Shown here one piece after another: positions 17,085 to 21,071 of a stretch of DNA of 21,071 nt. The DNA lies in the NCBI GenBank assembly GCA_001247695.2, contig LGRX02013808.1, positions 1 through 21,071 on the forward strand, given 5' to 3'. How positions within the stretch are numbered: position 1 is the stretch's first letter; every line of letters begins with the position of its first letter. Both the position numbers and the translations under genes were made by a program. Under the pieces are notes generated by a model that worked only from the letters and a program-made list of their open reading frames with translations, was not told the origin of the DNA and did no database searches. The stretch comes from Cymbomonas tetramitiformis. Taxonomy: Eukaryota; Chlorophyta; Pyramimonadophyceae; Pyramimonadales; Pyramimonadaceae.

Positions 17085-17267
17085 ATCGAGATATCGAGTG
17101 AATAACTGTTACATATCGAGATATCGAGATGCAAAAATTAGAGATATCTCTCGATAGGTAAATCGGACTTATTCATATCTCTCGATAGGTAAATCTGACT
17201 TATTCATATCTCTCGATAGGTTATTCGAAATATAATTATCTCTCGATACCTGTTTCGTCTAAATTAT
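17085..17267. repeat. TATCGAGA / TCTCGATA array upstream of the CACTA gene
   Basis: Two TATCGAGATATCGAG strings (17085-17100 and about 17114-17128) are followed by four 31-bp units that begin TATCTCTCGATAGG or TATCTCTCGATACC at 17145, 17176, 17207 and 17237. The two halves are inverted relative to each other. Position just 5' of the transposase gene would suit subterminal transposase-binding repeats or a promoter; both are inference. Confidence 0.85.
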
Positions 17268-17489
17268 CAAAGTTATTCGATAGGTAAAAAAATTGTAAAA
17301 TTCTCGATACCGGCCCTTGTACTAAACAACTAAAGTAGACGGTCATATACACGTATGAGATAACTTTCCCGAACGAACCTTCAGAAATTAGGCCAAGGTC
17401 CAGCGCATGAATCGTGACTTTATGGAATACATGCGGGCGACCTATGGGCACTGAGTGAGCAGCTGTCAGGGTTATGACCGATGACATAT

Positions 17490-17557
17490 GTGTCATGCAT
17501 GTCATACGTGTCATACCTGTCATACATGTCATACCATGTCATGTCATGTCATGTCAT
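17490..17557. repeat. TGTCAT-type short tandem repeats
   Basis: TGTCAT units separated by ACG, ACC, AC or nothing; the tract ends with four GTCAT pentamers in a row. Confidence 0.8.
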
Positions 17558-17564
17558 ATATTAT

Positions 17565-17664
17565 TATGACAGTCGACAGTATGGTCGATCATGACTGTAC
17601 AGGTCGAGTCGCGTCATACATTTATGACAGTCGTCAGTACGGTCGACGATGACTGTACATGTCG
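17565..17664. repeat. 58-bp tandem pair with internal dyads
   Basis: TATGACAGTCGACAGTATGG at 17565 and TATGACAGTCGTCAGTACGG at 17623, each followed by GGTCGA...ATGACTGTACA. ACAGTC and GACTGT within each unit form inverted arms. The arrangement resembles an enhancer pair ahead of the TATA box at 17908. Confidence 0.75.
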
Positions 17665-17907
17665 CCAAATGATTATGTCATATCATCAGGCATCCCTGTC
17701 ATCGAGAGTTCGTAAGTCGAACTCGAAGATGGCAAAGCAAAGATACATCTTGGAAACAAACCAAGAATCATCTTTAGCTTTCAGCATGCGCGGAACTCGC
17801 ATGTGCAGCATGAACGAACTAGTCGTTATTACCATGCTGGTCGTTCAACCTACGTCTCGGGTTCACAACCCAATGGCGGTACCATCTAAGATGATGGGTG
17901 ACGTAGG

Positions 17908-17915
17908 TATAAAAG
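17908..17915 (+). promoter_or_regulatory. TATA box (TATAAAAG)
   Basis: A consensus TATAAAAG preceded by TGACGTAG, a CRE/ACGT-core-like motif. Transcription would be expected to start about 25-30 bp downstream, near 17940. No convincing coding frame follows within 3 kb, so an LTR or non-coding promoter is more likely than a gene promoter. Confidence 0.4.
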
Positions 17916-18061
17916 TGAGGAAGCGTTGTGCTTCAGCAGATCTTCGACGGAGACTGCAACTCACAACCCGCTCATAAGTTGTGCGCGTGTTACTGTTCAA
18001 TAACACTGCACTATCTTATTATATCATATATTTCTTAAGGCTCGCGTCAGCGTCCTTATCA

Positions 18062-20459
18062 TTGGTATTCTATCGTTAAGGCGAGAAACGAGAACTCAAG
18101 TGTGAGTGCAGCGTAGATATCAATAATTTTGTGTATGCAGGTTGCGGAGCGCAAAGCATATTTGGCGTCGCGATCGCATAAACATTGATATACTGCATAT
18201 ACTGACCGCTGTATAAGCGAAGATAGTGCGCGAGGATATATCGACGCATTCGCATTCGCAGATCGTATACAGCAGCTGATCGTCACCTATACTGCGCGAC
18301 AAGGTGTGCATGCGGCATACATGCGCGCAATGATCATATGTATGCGCATATACGATTCGCAGCTGTACAAAAATTCGCAAATGAGATGCGGACGCAGAAA
18401 TCATCAGCGGAATCAGTATCCGCGCGAAAATTAGCACTCGTATCATGTGCTAGACATACGGCGACGAGATGTGCTCTTAATCATCAGCGCGCACCATCGT
18501 GATTTTCATGATCGCAGCAAATCGCTTACTGTACACGATGATTATTTTGCAATTTTTTATGACGATGTCAGTATGCGAAGTGTCATCAACATACCGTCAT
18601 TATCGATACTTGCAATAATCTCTGATTCATCATCTGCGCGCGTCACGGTGTCCTGACAGAATATATGTATACTATCCGGGATTATCCTGAACGGACGCAT
18701 GATAACAATATACTGCAGCATGCCATATAATACTCTAATGTTTGCTGAGATACTATACTCTATTCACTGTCAGATTATATCAACCTACAATCATGAGTGT
18801 GAACTGCATAAATGCTGTGTGAATAGCTTACACACACACACACGCTCAACATGACAGATCATTGAATACTCTGCAGCAACATCATAGTGTGTGCAAAAAG
18901 TCGAGTGTGTGGAGATAATAACACCTGCAGCAACACACACACACACACATACTTGCAGTATACACTATCATGAGTATATACTGAGTGCATGCAGCAGATG
19001 TGCATTTCACCACCTGTACATTATTATACTGAGCATCACTGTGATTGTGTATGCATTATTCATACAGCTTGATCACGATACCAGCTGTAATGTACATACC
19101 AGTTTGATCACGTTAACAACTGGGACACATGGCATCACATCACAATACATTATACAATGCACAAAGCATACTGCAGTGCATGTAAGCTATATTGGAACCC
19201 ATGTAAGTGTAAGGTGCCTGAAGGTGATCTTAACACCATAATTAGCTCGACATGCTCGATTTGGGATGAGCATGTTCGTTCTATGGTGGATCACTGAATG
19301 GAATGCTCACCGGAACTACATGTGAAATAAATCAAGCAACTCATTATTGTAAATGAGAGTATACAGGATTACAATAACCACTAATCTGATATATATATAT
19401 CATGTTGGATTATTAGTACTTGGTATACAGATCATCCTGCATGATGAATTATCTTGGTACATTGCAATACCATTATCACCTGTATACAAGTGTGTAGTAA
19501 AGTTCCACACACACACACACACACCTACATGTACTTATCAGCAAGTACCTGCACAATGCACACACCACTGACTATGGTATATATAATGACATTCACTGAC
19601 TCAATAAGTGAAATGATCAACTATAATATCAACTATGTGTATGATAATATAGATACCATCCAACAAACACATGTGCGTGTTGGATGTCAGTGATGGCGAT
19701 ACATAAGGGAACAGGATAAGAAACCATGCTGAAGGGCTGGATGGAGAATATCTCCAGACCCGAAGGCATTATACAATGCTCAAATAAGCAGCTGGTCACT
19801 GCTGAGCATTGTCCATTCGTCTTACATATCAGCTGGAACAACTACAACAAGTACATTGCATTATGATAGTTGATTCAGAATTGATCAGCTCAATTTGCAT
19901 GTAACATACAGATCAGTTTCATATGATTTCTGACAATAGTATAAAGGACATTCACACACACATAAATGTGTTGTGTGAAGTTGCTGTGATTGTATCCAGC
20001 AAAGTCCAGATTTGTTCCAAATGAGATATATCACTTTGATAAATCTTAAGAGCACAGACCTATGCTCAAACAAATCATAGGTTGAGAAATATCACTAAAG
20101 TGGGTGTTTCCACTTAAGTTGATTAATATATACATAAATCAGAAAAGTACATTTGATGTGCATGGGTTTAAATCAGTAAAACCCAGAATGCCGTCAACTA
20201 TAAATGTTGATATACAGCACAACTCACTTATTTGCTATGAAAAAATGTCATATGCAAAAGTGAAGTTCCTTGTAATGATTCTGTACTTACATTTCACATT
20301 TACACTGAAATATGTCACCACAACAATATTTCAGACAACTGAAAAAAACTATAAAATGGGTGAAAAAGCTCCACGTTTAATTTCAAAATGAAAAATGTGT
20401 GCCCATTTTATGTAAGATTATGATTTTATACCTATTAAAGTATCAGAAAATCATAATGA
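18062..20459. other. AT-rich intergenic, CA microsatellites, no gene seen
   Basis: Short frames only, none with recognisable motifs. (CA)n tracts occur at 18830-18843, 18933-18949 and 19506-19524, with a shorter one near 19953. GCAGCAACA and CTGCAG strings recur between 18880 and 18960. The longest frame (20104-20391, +, 95 codons) is Lys/Ile/Thr-rich as expected for AT-rich DNA. Confidence 0.6.
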
Positions 20460-21071
20460 CACATGTCATATCAGTGTGACACCCTAAAATATTAGGTGTT
20501 GAATATATATGGGTAACGCTATTGCTATGGCAATAAATCGCTCAAAATGCTGTACGTAAAACACATTTTGAAAATTTCAGATTGATTTTTTTTGATAAAA
20601 TGAATGTTTATATATCAAATATCAATCCCTGATTTATGCAGCATGTGTAACGCCCTGTAACAACCCTAAAATTAAATGTGTGTAACAGGGGTGTAACGTA
20701 CCTCCTAAAACACACTTTACGTTTATGTGGGTATTAAATGCAGTTTTGCTTAAAAATCTTTGCAAAAACGTTATACTGCTTATTTTTTACCTGTATTAGG
20801 GTTACTGATATCAAGTAACACCCTAAACACTGTATTGAGTAACAGGGCCACTGCAACTATATATGCTCTAAAATGCCAATTTTATTTCGTAAAACTTCGG
20901 TTTTTGGCATTATTATATCATGCTAAATCATCATAAACATGATAATACTATGGGCAACAACCCTAAAACTGCAGGGCTGCATCCCAAGGACTGTAGGGCT
21001 GCAACCCTAAAACTGTATGAGCTGCTTTCTATAAGGACTGCAAGCTATAAGCTATAAGCTATAAAGTATAT
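20460..21071. repeat. Spaced (GTAACA)CCCTAAA motifs and a terminal AAGCTAT repeat
   Basis: CCCTAAA occurs near 20481, 20666, 20822, 20961 and 21006, four of the five after a GTAACA-, GCAACA- or GTGACA-like string. The last two sit in a degenerate duplication (CCCTAAAACTG ... GCAGGGCTGCA, then again). At 21042-21063 AAGCTAT repeats three times. No gene is seen. Confidence 0.6.

Larger units (their letters stand above)
17464..18061 (+). mobile_element. Candidate solo or 5' LTR
   Basis: Starting at TGTCAGGGTTATGACC, the segment holds a TGTCAT-rich tract, a 58-bp tandem pair, a TATA box and a possible polyadenylation-rich AT stretch, and ends TTATCA at 18061. Directly after comes TTGGTATTCTATCG, which resembles the TGGTATCAGAGC primer-binding site complementary to initiator tRNA-Met in many copia/gypsy elements, though only the first six bases match. 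No second LTR and no internal gag-pol is visible. The 5' end is a guess and no target duplication was found. Confidence 0.35.

Noticed and set aside
20104..20391. A 95-codon gene
   Set aside because: The composition (Lys, Ile, Thr, Tyr) is that of random AT-rich DNA, with no motif and no neighbouring signals.

Overview
The window looks like a repeat-rich stretch of a eukaryotic nuclear genome. It has GT-AG introns, a Ty1/copia retroelement, a CACTA (En/Spm) transposase of the plant/fungal/algal type, nested short inverted-repeat elements, minisatellites, (TA)n and (CA)n microsatellites and scattered CCCTAAA motifs. I cannot fix the species. CCCTAAA(A) motifs and the full TNP2-DUF4218-DUF4216 order would suit a green-lineage alga or plant, but this is inference. 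No RNA gene, bacterial operon or CRISPR array is visible.

Layout. 1-336: eight 42-bp minisatellite units, each able to fold into a hairpin. 407-3801 (+): a two-exon gene with a DUF7869-type RNase H-like transposase core, a SAP-like segment and a low-complexity acidic tail; an in-frame TAG interrupts its N-terminus. 3939-4439 (-): a convergent unknown reading frame broken by TAA. 4440-9923: no convincing gene. It holds a 214-bp direct duplication, two copies of a (TA)n-containing repeat and a 544-bp inverted-repeat element inserted into one of those copies; the other copy acts as an empty site. 9924-11471 (-): the 3' half of a Ty1/copia pol (reverse transcriptase to RNase H), cut off upstream and broken by one TAA. 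11472-12265: intron-like AT-rich repeats, including three 101-bp units.

12266-17035 (-) is the centrepiece: a CACTA transposase gene of about ten exons. Domain order is C2H2-like finger, acidic linker, zinc ribbon, TNP2 (Transposase_21) core, DUF4218, DUF4216 and a C-terminal PHD finger. It carries at least two disabling changes (TAA at 15462 and TAA at 13727) and a frame slip near 13750, so this copy is probably dead. Several of its introns share sequence with each other, with the downstream array and in part with the intron of the first gene, which suggests an introner-like repeat family. One intron also carries a TTAA-flanked inverted-repeat insertion.

17036-21071: no gene seen. There is a 31-bp TCTCGATA tandem array just upstream of the CACTA gene, an LTR-like segment (enhancer-like tandem repeats, TATA box, terminal CA followed by a TGGTAT primer-site-like motif), then 3 kb of AT-rich DNA with CA microsatellites and spaced CCCTAAA motifs.
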